DNA of 64,000 nucleotides from Gp13-AA77 sp035946575 (GTDB lineage: Bacteria > Acidobacteriota > Terriglobia > UBA7540), in assembly GCA_035946575.1 (NCBI GenBank), contig DASYZG010000012.1, positions 9,141 to 73,140 of the forward strand. The letters are read 5' to 3'. Within the stretch, counting starts at the first letter, position 1; each line of letters begins with the position of its first letter. Shown in pieces: positions 53,085 to 60,167 of the stretch. Made by a program: the position numbers and the translations under genes. The notes below the pieces were generated by a model that was not told the DNA's origin, did no database searches, and saw only the letters and a program-made list of their open reading frames with translations.

Positions 53085-54317
53085 ATGCGCTCAGCCTATC
53101 TCGATTGCTCGTCAGGCGTCAGCGGTGACATGTTTCTGGCCGCCTGTCTCGATGCCGGTTTGGATCGGGAGCGGCTGCAGTCGGAACTGGCATCGCTCGA
53201 GGTGGGACCCTGCGAGTTCAAGGTCGAGCAGGTCACGCGCGGCGGCCTGGCCGGGACGCACGTCGAGATCTCGGCTCCCGGAAAGCAGCCGCATCGGCAC
53301 CTGGCGTCCATCGAAAAGCTGATCGAGTCGAGCCGTGTGGGGGCCGGCGTAAAGGAACGCTCCCGCGCCATTTTCCGCCGCCTCGGGGAGGCCGAAGCGC
53401 GGCTGCACAGTCAGCCGGTCGAGAAGGTGCACTTTCACGAGGTCGGCGCCGTGGACGCCATTCTCGACATCGTGGGCGCTTGTGTGGCGCTCGAACTGCT
53501 CGGCATCGGGGATCTGATGGCGTCGCCCTTGAACCTGGGTTACGGACGCGTCAGCGCCGCTCACGGCTCGCTGCCCGTGCCCGCGCCGGCCACCGTCGAA
53601 CTCCTGCGCGGCATCCCGGTGTACTCCTCGGGTGTCGAGGCAGAACTGGTCACGCCGACGGGCGCGGCCATCGTCTCGACGCTGGCAACTGGATTCGGGC
53701 CGCTGCCACCGATGAAGATCGAAAGCATCGGATATGGCGCCGGCTCGCGCGAGTTGCAAGGGCACCCGAATCTGCTGCGCTTGATGATCGGCGATCGGGT
53801 TGCAAACCCCGAATCCCAAACCTCGAACCCCGGCGCGGAGGTCGTGGCGGTCATCGAAACCAGCGTGGACGACATGAGCCCCGAGCTTTACGGATATCTT
53901 GTGGAGCGGGCGCTCGCCGCCGGCGCGCTCGACATCAGTTGCGCAGCCATCGGAATGAAGAAGAACCGGCCCGGGCTCGAAATCCGCCTGCTGGCGCGGC
54001 TCGAACAGGCCGAAGCGCTCGCCGATCTGGTGTTCGCCGAGACCACCACGCTCGGCCTGAGAATCTCCACGGCGGAGCGTCGCGTGCTCGAGCGCGAAGT
54101 CATCAACGTAGAGACGCCCTACGGTCCAATCCGCGTCAAGGTGGGACGGCGGAACGGCCAGGTGGTCAATGCCGCGCCCGAATTCGAAGACTGCCGGCGC
54201 GCGGCGCTCGAGCGGGGCGTGCCGCTCAAGAACGTCATGGAAGCCGCGCTGGCCGGGTTTCGAAACTCGAACCCGGGCGCTCGAAAGCTGGAATCCAGGC
54301 CGAAACTAGCTAAATGA
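53085..54317 (+). CDS. larC: Nickel-pincer cofactor biosynthesis protein LarC
   Basis: A 410-residue protein that inserts nickel into the pyridinium-dithiocarboxylate cofactor of lactate racemase. It begins with LDCSSGVSGDMFLAACLDAG and includes the conserved VEKVHFHEVGAVDAILDIVG and VPAPATVELLRGIPV; the C-terminal half has MKKNRPGLEIRLLAR. A single chain is present, unlike frameshift-joined LarC1/LarC2 forms. Two short stretches look like captured intergenic repeat: NPESQTSNPGAE (about residue 245) and the C-terminal RNSNPGARKLESR. LarA, LarB and LarE genes are not in the window, so the enzyme it serves is elsewhere or not lactate racemase. Confidence 0.92.
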   Translation: MRSAYLDCSSGVSGDMFLAACLDAGLDRERLQSELASLEVGPCEFKVEQVTRGGLAGTHVEISAPGKQPHRHLASIEKLIESSRVGAGVKERSRAIFRRLGEAEARLHSQPVEKVHFHEVGAVDAILDIVGACVALELLGIGDLMASPLNLGYGRVSAAHGSLPVPAPATVELLRGIPVYSSGVEAELVTPTGAAIVSTLATGFGPLPPMKIESIGYGAGSRELQGHPNLLRLMIGDRVANPESQTSNPGAEVVAVIETSVDDMSPELYGYLVERALAAGALDISCAAIGMKKNRPGLEIRLLARLEQAEALADLVFAETTTLGLRISTAERRVLEREVINVETPYGPIRVKVGRRNGQVVNAAPEFEDCRRAALERGVPLKNVMEAALAGFRNSNPGARKLESRPKLAK

Positions 54318-54962
54318 TTGAATCCATTTGAAAAATAAACTTTCTCAATTTTCTCACTAGTCTCACTTGTCTCCCTTGTCCCAAATTTCGGGAGGACAAT
54401 ACTATCTTGGCCGTTCAACCGGCCGCTTCGCGGGAGAGAGAAATGAGGGAATCGATTTTTGCGCCAAACAAAGCCATCAGGTATTTGAAAACAAATGGCT
54501 TACCATTTTTAATAGGGGCCGAAAGCCATCAGGTACTTGAAAACAAATGAGTTAAGCTTTTAAAGCCATCAGGTTATTGATGGGCTGACACTTAGTCGTA
54601 TTTTGAAGGGGTAAAAAACGGTGCTCTTTAGCGCAAAATGGAGCCAATTTGGCCAGTTCTGCTCGTCGAAACGTGAATTTTGTTCTCGTTTCGCTGTGCC
54701 ATCGTAGGGCCGACGCTTGGGGGCCTTGGCATGGCCTGGGAAGGCCGTGCTACGTCGTGCTGGCACGGGCAGCCTGCCAGGGACGTAGCACGGGCACCTT
54801 GCCCGTGCTCGGGGCCGGGCCAGCCTACGTGCTGGATATCAAGGACGACTCCCTTGGCTGGTTGAGCCCATCTTGCTAACGCTCAAAGGTCCAGCCGCAA
54901 GTCCTTCACAATGGTAATCGAGAGCCGTCGCGGGCAGAACGAAGCTAAAGAAGACTAAGACC
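54318..54962. other. 645-base spacer between larC and metG, lower GC, repeat-bearing
   Basis: No gene is visible. The part from about 54320 to 54660 is clearly poorer in G+C than its surroundings. It contains three related direct repeats (see the next entry). After that, around 54700-54815, come REP-like hairpins such as AGCACGGGCA-cct-TGCCCGTGCT (54787-54809) and GGGGCCTTGGCATGGCCTGG. The last 60 bases before metG hold the unrecognised promoter and leader of metG. A tRNA or small RNA is not apparent. Confidence 0.5.
54470..54582. repeat. Three direct repeats AAAGCCATCAGGT...
   Basis: Units start at 54470, 54522 and 54562. The first two are 28 bases and differ by one base (AAAGCCATCAGGTAyTTGAAA then ACAAATG); the third is partial. 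The first can fold as AAGCC/GGCTT plus ATTTG-aaaa-CAAAT. The spacers (24 and 12 bases) are too short and unequal for a CRISPR array. Confidence 0.55.
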
Positions 54963-57092
54963 ATGAGTGCTTTCTACCTCACCACGCCCATCTACTACCC
55001 CAACGCCCGGCCCCATGTGGGCTCGGCCTACACCACCATCGTGTGCGACGTGCTCGCGCGCTACAAGCGCATGTGCGGCGATGACGTCGCGTTTCTGACA
55101 GGCACCGACGAGCACGGCGAGAAGTTGCAGCGCGCGGCCGACGCGGCGGGCGTACCGGTTGAGCGGTTTGTCAGCGAGAAGCGCGAGCTCTTCAGGGATC
55201 TGTGGCGGGAGCTTGGCATCCCGCAGTTCAACCCCGAGCGTCCTTCGGAATACGGCTACCGCTTCGTGCACACCTCGCAAAATGCCGGCCACGTGGCGGC
55301 AGTGCAGTGGATGATCCGGCAGGCGGATAAGGCAGGATACATCGAGAAGAAAAGGTACGAAGGCCGCTACTGCATCTATGACGAGCGCTACGTCTCGGAT
55401 GGCCCCGACCCCGCTAACTGCGACATCTGCGGGCGCCCGGCAGAGCTGATCAGTGAGGAGAACTATTTTTTCAAGCTCTCGGCCTTTGAGAAGCGCCTGC
55501 TCGACTACTACGATCAACATCCCGAATTCGTCCTGCCCGATTTTCGCCGCAACGAAGTGAAGAGCTTCGTCAGGCAGAAAGGCGGGCTGCGCGACATCTC
55601 GATCAGCCGGAGGCGCCTCAAGTGGGGCGTGCCGTGGCCCGAGGATCCCGAGCAGGTGGTGTACGTGTGGTACGACGCGCTCACCAGCTATCTCACCGGG
55701 ATCGGCTTCGCGGGCGATAAGCGCGGCCCGGACTTCGAGAAATACTGGATGGGCAAGGATGGCCCGAGCGAAATCGTCCACATGATCGGCAAGGACATTC
55801 TCCGCTTCCACGCGGTCTATTGGCCGGCGTTCCTGATGGCTGCGAACGACGCCTTGCCCCAGGCGGAGCAATTGCCGCTGCCCAAAACCGTCTTCGCTCA
55901 CGGCTGGATCTATTACGAGCAGGACAAGATGTCGAAATCGAAGGGCAACGTCGTCTATCCGGAGCCGATCGTCGACGCGTTTGAGTCGTTCGGCGCGCCG
56001 GGCAACGACGCGCTGCGGTATTACCTGCTGCGCGAGGCTCCCTTCGGGCACGATACGAGCTTTTCTTATGACGCCCTGATCCAGAGGTATAACTCGGATC
56101 TGGCGAACGATCTGGGAAATCTGGCAAGCCGGACGCTAACACTCTTGCAGACGCGCTTCGACGGGAAGGTCCCGAAGCGCTCGGACTCTCCTCTGTCGGG
56201 CGAGGCGGCCCAGCACGCCGCGGCAACTGGTCTCACACTAGGCGTAGAGGTCGACCGGCAGATTAACCAGTTCAACTTCTCAGGCGCTCTCGATCTCATC
56301 TCGCGCGACGTGGCCAACGCGAACCGATACTTCACCGAGGCTCACCCCTGGGCTAACGACGATGCAAGCCAGGTAGCAGACGTGCTTCGCCACGCCGCGC
56401 AGACCTTGCGGAGAGTTGCGGTACTGGCCCACCCGATTATGCCCGCGGCCACAACGAGGCTGTGGAAACAGCTCGGTGAGAAGTGCTCGCTCGCGGCCGT
56501 CAACCGCAGCGAGTCAAAGTGGGAAGACTTTCCAGAAGGGGCTGTCGTCGGTAAGCCTGAGCCCATCTTCCCCCGCCTCGACAAAGCCAAGGCGCTCGCC
56601 AAGCTGCACGAGTTCGCCGACGTCGATCGCGAACGAGACAAACCGAAAGGAGCATCCACCGTCGTGCCAGATCAAGAGCAATCAGCCGTCAGCTCTCAGC
56701 CGTCAGCAGGTGGCGATCAACAATCAGTGACACCGGCAACCGGCAACCAGCAACCGGCAACCAGCAAAATCACCATCGACGACTTCGCCAAAGTCGAGCT
56801 GGTCGCCGGCCAGATCGTCTCTGCCGAGACGATGCCGAATGCCAAAAAGCTGCTGAAGCTGAATGTGGACATCGGCAGCGAGACGCGGCAGGTCTGCGCC
56901 GGGATCGCGGAGTATTACCAACCGGGGGACCTGGTGGGCATGAAGATCGTGCTGGTGGCGAACCTCGAGCCCAGGAAACTGCGCGGAGTGGAATCGAACG
57001 GCATGGTGGTGGCCGCGTCGGTCGGACCCGAGGGCAGGCCGGTGCTGGCTACGTTCAAGGAAGACGTGCCCAACGGGACGAGGCTGAAGTAA
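54963..57092 (+). CDS. metG: Methionyl-tRNA synthetase
   Basis: A 709-residue class I aminoacyl-tRNA synthetase that charges tRNA-Met and initiator tRNA. The first signature is TTPIYYPNARPHVGSAYTT (the HIGH-like HVGS), with CDICGRPAEL in the zinc knob, the second signature DKMSKSKGNVV, an anticodon-binding helical domain (about 390-560) and a C-terminal tRNA-binding OB-domain (about 605-709: FAKVELVAGQIVSAETMPNA). Between them lies a low-complexity linker (about 570-602; SAVSSQPSAGG, TPATGNQQPATSK) built from short DNA repeats. ATG 54963 matches the expected start. Confidence 0.96.
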   Translation: MSAFYLTTPIYYPNARPHVGSAYTTIVCDVLARYKRMCGDDVAFLTGTDEHGEKLQRAADAAGVPVERFVSEKRELFRDLWRELGIPQFNPERPSEYGYRFVHTSQNAGHVAAVQWMIRQADKAGYIEKKRYEGRYCIYDERYVSDGPDPANCDICGRPAELISEENYFFKLSAFEKRLLDYYDQHPEFVLPDFRRNEVKSFVRQKGGLRDISISRRRLKWGVPWPEDPEQVVYVWYDALTSYLTGIGFAGDKRGPDFEKYWMGKDGPSEIVHMIGKDILRFHAVYWPAFLMAANDALPQAEQLPLPKTVFAHGWIYYEQDKMSKSKGNVVYPEPIVDAFESFGAPGNDALRYYLLREAPFGHDTSFSYDALIQRYNSDLANDLGNLASRTLTLLQTRFDGKVPKRSDSPLSGEAAQHAAATGLTLGVEVDRQINQFNFSGALDLISRDVANANRYFTEAHPWANDDASQVADVLRHAAQTLRRVAVLAHPIMPAATTRLWKQLGEKCSLAAVNRSESKWEDFPEGAVVGKPEPIFPRLDKAKALAKLHEFADVDRERDKPKGASTVVPDQEQSAVSSQPSAGGDQQSVTPATGNQQPATSKITIDDFAKVELVAGQIVSAETMPNAKKLLKLNVDIGSETRQVCAGIAEYYQPGDLVGMKIVLVANLEPRKLRGVESNGMVVAASVGPEGRPVLATFKEDVPNGTRLK
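56690..56766. repeat. Short direct repeats in the metG linker
   Basis: CAGCCGTCAGC is repeated with small changes, followed by CAACCGGCAACCAGCAACCG and CAACCAGCAA. The words run in frame and encode Ser/Gln/Thr/Pro-rich residues. The same style of repeat is seen between genes at 57.1 kb and 25.2 kb. Confidence 0.6.
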
Positions 57093-57094
57093 TC

Positions 57095-57215
57095 GATTCG
57101 ATTGGGCGATCGGGTCATCGGGCGATCTGCTCATTGAGCCATCGGTTTACTCGGGGACAGTTCACCCAATCGCTGAACCCAATCATTCAATCGCTCAATG
57201 GCTCAATTTCTAGAT
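57095..57215. repeat. Short repeats between metG and tatD, running into tatD
   Basis: Words such as TCATTGAGCC, CAATCGCTGA, CAATCATTCA and CAATCGCTCA alternate over 100 bases and continue through the tatD ATG (TCAATGGCTCAATTTC). No Shine-Dalgarno site precedes the ATG. A related spacer (GATTCATTGGTTCATCGGCT) lies at about 25150 between the two permease genes. Confidence 0.5.
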
Positions 57216-58034
57216 TCTCACGCTCATCTCGACGCCACGGATTTCGACGCTGACCGCGAAGCCGTGATCGAGCGCGCCCGTGAAGCCGGGCTGCGTTATC
57301 TCCTCTTGATCGCCGACGGGACGCGGCCCGAGAGCGTGGAACGCGTCCGCGATCTCGCCGAGCGATACGACGGGATCTACTGGGCGGCCGGCATCGATCC
57401 GCACCAGGCCGCGCACGCGCGCGACGAGCATTTCGAAGAGCTGCGTGACGCCGCCCGGCACCCGAAGTTCCTGGCGGTCGGCGAAATCGGGCTGGATTAC
57501 TTTTACGATTATCCGCGCGACGTGCAGACGCGCGTCTTCGTGCGGCAGATTGAGATGGCTCGCGAGCTCCGGCGCCCGATTCTCATCCACTGCCGCGACG
57601 CCTGGAGCGATGTCAGAAGGATCCTGCGCGAGCGCTCCGCGAATGGGTCTGAGGATGCTGGCCGCGGAGCGGCGCCGTCGGCCAAGGGGCAGGTCGCGCC
57701 CGGCGGAGCAGGCATCCTGCACTGCTTCACGGGCGGGACCGAGGACGCGCTCGACCTGATCGGCCTTGGCTTTTACGTGTCGTTTGCGGGCAACCTCACC
57801 TACAAGAAGGCCGAGGCTCTGCGCGAGGCGGCACGGTCATTGCCCGCGGACCGGCTGCTGGCAGAAACCGACAGCCCCTATCTCGCCCCCCTGTCTCATC
57901 GGGGACGCCGTAATGAGCCGGCATTCGTGCGCGAGACCACGCGCCAGCTCGCCGCCCTGCGCGGGTGGGACGAGGAGACCATGGGCCGGCAACTCGTCGG
58001 GAATTTTGCCCGGCTCTTCAGGATGCGCGCGTAG
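57198..58034 (+). CDS. TatD family deoxyribonuclease
   Basis: A 278-residue TIM-barrel metal-dependent hydrolase. Metal ligands are visible as DSHAHLD (two His), VGEIGLDYFYD (Glu), PILIHCRDAW (His), LHCFTGG (His) and LLAETDSPYLAP (Asp). TatD enzymes are 3'-5' DNA exonucleases used in repair. The N-terminus has three extra residues (M-A-Q-F-L) that come from the intergenic repeat. A small Gly/Ala/Arg insert (about 152-172) lies before GILHCFTGG. It sits between metG and the polyprenyl synthase, a common order. Confidence 0.93.
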   Translation: MAQFLDSHAHLDATDFDADREAVIERAREAGLRYLLLIADGTRPESVERVRDLAERYDGIYWAAGIDPHQAAHARDEHFEELRDAARHPKFLAVGEIGLDYFYDYPRDVQTRVFVRQIEMARELRRPILIHCRDAWSDVRRILRERSANGSEDAGRGAAPSAKGQVAPGGAGILHCFTGGTEDALDLIGLGFYVSFAGNLTYKKAEALREAARSLPADRLLAETDSPYLAPLSHRGRRNEPAFVRETTRQLAALRGWDEETMGRQLVGNFARLFRMRA

Positions 58035-58069
58035 CGGCTTGCTTGCTGTACCGCGTTTTGTATGGGAAC

Positions 58070-59089
58070 ATGAGCCTTCAGACGGAGACCATCAGCGTGG
58101 CGTCGGCCGGTAACATAACGGTCAAAGAAATCTTCGACCTCGTCCGCGAGGACCTGGCGAAAGTGGAGGAGGAGTTCGCCCGCCAGACGGCCACCAGCAT
58201 CCAGCCGATTACCGAGATCGGCCGGTACCTGCAGAACGGCGGCGGTAAGAGATTGCGCCCCATGCTGGTGCTGCTGGCCTCGCGCCTCTGCGGGTACCAG
58301 GGCCCGTCCGCCATTCGTCTGGGCGCGGTCATGGAGATGATCCACACGGCCACGCTCGTCCACGACGACATCATTGACGAAGCGGATACGCGCCGCGGCC
58401 GGCCCTCAACCAACTCGCGCTGGGGCAATCATCGCAGCGTTCTGGCCGGCGACTGGCTTTACATGCAGGCTTTCAACGTCGCCGTGGCGGAGCGCAATTT
58501 CGCCATCCTTGATCTGCTGATCGGCCTGACGCAGTTGATGGTGGAAGGCGAGATGATCCAGCTCACCCTGCTCAAGCGTCTGGACGTGAGCGCGGACGAT
58601 TACTTCGACCTCATTTACCGTAAGACCGCCGCGCTGTTCGCGGCCTGCCTGCGCCTGGGTGCGATTCTGGGACAGAGCGGCGAGGAAGCCGAGGCGCGGC
58701 TGGCTTCCTGCGGTACGGACCTGGGCCTGGCCTTTCAGTTGATCGACGATGTGCTCGATTTCACGGCGTCCGAGGAGCGGCTGGGAAAGCCGGTCGGCAA
58801 CGATCTGCGCGAAGGCAAGGTGACTCTGCCCCTGATCGATGTGCTGCTGCGTTGCAGTCCCGGAGAGCGCGCCCGGGTGGCGCAAGTTGTGGACGATGGC
58901 GGCTTCACACGCGTGGCTCTGGCCGAGATTCAAGACCTCGTGACCCGTTACGGCGCCCTCGAATCCGCGCGGGCGCGGGCACGCGTCCATGCCGAGCGCG
59001 CCGCCGCTGAGCTCGGGGGCTTCCCCGAGTCACCTTACCGGGACGCCTTGCGTTCGCTGGCGGATTTCATCATCGACCGGCAGTATTAG
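58070..59089 (+). CDS. Long-chain polyprenyl diphosphate synthase
   Basis: A 339-residue all-helical enzyme of the octaprenyl/decaprenyl synthase type. The first Asp-rich motif is LVHDDIIDEADTRRG (DDxxD plus RRG), and the second is LAFQLIDDVLDF. GGGKRLRPMLVLLAS near the N-terminus binds the substrate diphosphate. The residues before the first motif (AVMEMIHTATL) are small/medium, which fits a long product for quinone side chains. Product length cannot be fixed from sequence. The start chosen gives M-S-L-Q-T-E-T, but the exact start is not strongly supported by a ribosome site. Confidence 0.93.
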   Translation: MSLQTETISVASAGNITVKEIFDLVREDLAKVEEEFARQTATSIQPITEIGRYLQNGGGKRLRPMLVLLASRLCGYQGPSAIRLGAVMEMIHTATLVHDDIIDEADTRRGRPSTNSRWGNHRSVLAGDWLYMQAFNVAVAERNFAILDLLIGLTQLMVEGEMIQLTLLKRLDVSADDYFDLIYRKTAALFAACLRLGAILGQSGEEAEARLASCGTDLGLAFQLIDDVLDFTASEERLGKPVGNDLREGKVTLPLIDVLLRCSPGERARVAQVVDDGGFTRVALAEIQDLVTRYGALESARARARVHAERAAAELGGFPESPYRDALRSLADFIIDRQY

Positions 59090-59171
59090 CCGCGCCGCCG
59101 GCCTTCGGCCGCACCGTCAGGTCTTCTCTCTGCCTCACGGCCACGAGGGGGCTCGCACGTCCGCAAGCTCA

Positions 59172-59807
59172 ATGCGCCGGGAAATCGAGATCAAGCTGCC
59201 GGTTCACGACGCCCGAGCGCTGCGCCGGCGGCTTGCCGAGCTGGGATTTCACCGCGCTTCCAGGCGCTACTTCGAACGCAACGCGCTGCTCGACTTTCCG
59301 GGACGCGTCTTGAGGAAGAAGGGCAGCCTGCTTCGACTCCGCCTGGAAAGTGGCCGCGGTTTGCTGACGTTCAAGGGGCCGCGTATCGGTTCGGGTCGCT
59401 TCAAAGAGCGCGTCGAGATCGAGGCACGCCTGCAGCACACAGCGGAGATGACGGGAATCCTGGAGGCGTTGGGGCTCGAGGTCGCGTTCCGCTATGAGAA
59501 GTATCGTACCCTGTACCGCCGCAGGAGCGACCCGCTTCGTGCCGAGGTGGCCTTCGACGAAACGCCGATCGGCGTCTACCTGGAAATCGAAGGGCCCAGG
59601 CGCTGGATCGATCAGGTGGCACGCGGGCTCGGCTACGGTCAGCGGGATTACATCACCGCGAGCTATGGCCGCCTGTACCTGGGTTGGTGCAGGACGCACC
59701 GGCTAAAATCAGGCGACATGGTCTTCCGGCACACGCCGGTCGGCGCGCCCTTGACAGCAGCTTCACGGAGCGCTAAGGTTCTCAAGTCAGCTTCGAACGC
59801 TCTTTGA
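59172..59807 (+). CDS. CYTH domain protein
   Basis: A 211-residue protein of the CYTH superfamily (adenylate cyclase CyaB/thiamine triphosphatase), which acts on triphosphates in a metal tunnel. The signature E-x-E-x-K is EIEIKLP. Further strands with charged residues are GSLLRLRLESGRGLLTFKGP, FKERVEIEARL, RYEKYRTLYRRR and EVAFDETPIGVYLEIEGP, all typical. A basic C-terminal extension (after RLYLGWCRTHRL) is not conserved and may be over-read. It follows the polyprenyl synthase by 82 bases and ends just before the cobalamin riboswitch. Confidence 0.88.
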   Translation: MRREIEIKLPVHDARALRRRLAELGFHRASRRYFERNALLDFPGRVLRKKGSLLRLRLESGRGLLTFKGPRIGSGRFKERVEIEARLQHTAEMTGILEALGLEVAFRYEKYRTLYRRRSDPLRAEVAFDETPIGVYLEIEGPRRWIDQVARGLGYGQRDYITASYGRLYLGWCRTHRLKSGDMVFRHTPVGAPLTAASRSAKVLKSASNAL

Positions 59808-59821
59808 CATTCCCCGTTCCG

Positions 59822-60022
59822 CGGTGCTCCCGGCGAGACGCCGGGAGAAAAGGAAAGGCCGTGTAAATCGGCCGCGGTCCCGCCACTGTAATCGGCGAGC
59901 CGCACCCTTCAACGTGCCTGGACGCACGATTTCGATCAAGCGTCGAGGCCAGCCACTGTGCCCAAGCGGCATGGGAAGGCGAAGGGCGTCGGCGATGACC
60001 CGAGAGCCAGGAAGCCTGCCCG
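59822..60022 (+). promoter_or_regulatory. Cobalamin (B12) riboswitch
   Basis: Conserved blocks occur in the proper order: AAAGGAAAG, GTGTAAATCGGCCGC, CCCGCCACTGTAA (59880-59892), GCCACTGTG, GGGAAGGCGAAGG, GATGACCCGAGAGCCAGGA (the B12 box) and AGCCTGCC. These are the landmark pieces of the adenosylcobalamin riboswitch. It lies upstream of a TonB receptor gene and is followed by an intrinsic terminator, so B12 excess should stop transcription of the receptor. Confidence 0.95.
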
Positions 60023-60072
60023 GAACGATCCAACCCAACTCTTCGGCGGAAAGAGTCCCAGGGAATCCAGCG

Positions 60073-60104
60073 GCCTCCGGGGACTTCTTCGGAGGCTTTT
60101 TTTT
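60073..60104 (+). terminator. Terminator in the cobalamin riboswitch leader
   Basis: GCCTCCG-(10)-CGGAGGC followed by eight T. It is a strong intrinsic terminator sited about 50 bases after the B12 box and 64 bases before the receptor start, as expected for a transcriptional riboswitch. Confidence 0.9.
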
Positions 60105-60167
60105 GTTGTTCAGACTCTCTCCGCCCTTGCATCCCGCCCACGGAACGGGAGAAGGGAGTGAGTCATC

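Noticed and set aside
54470..54582. CRISPR-like direct repeats
   Set aside because: Only three units, spacers of 24 and 12 bases, and no cas genes; not a CRISPR array.
54318..54962. A tRNA or small RNA in the larC-metG spacer
   Set aside because: I found no cloverleaf, T-loop GGTTCRA motif or terminator pair there; only repeats and REP-like hairpins.
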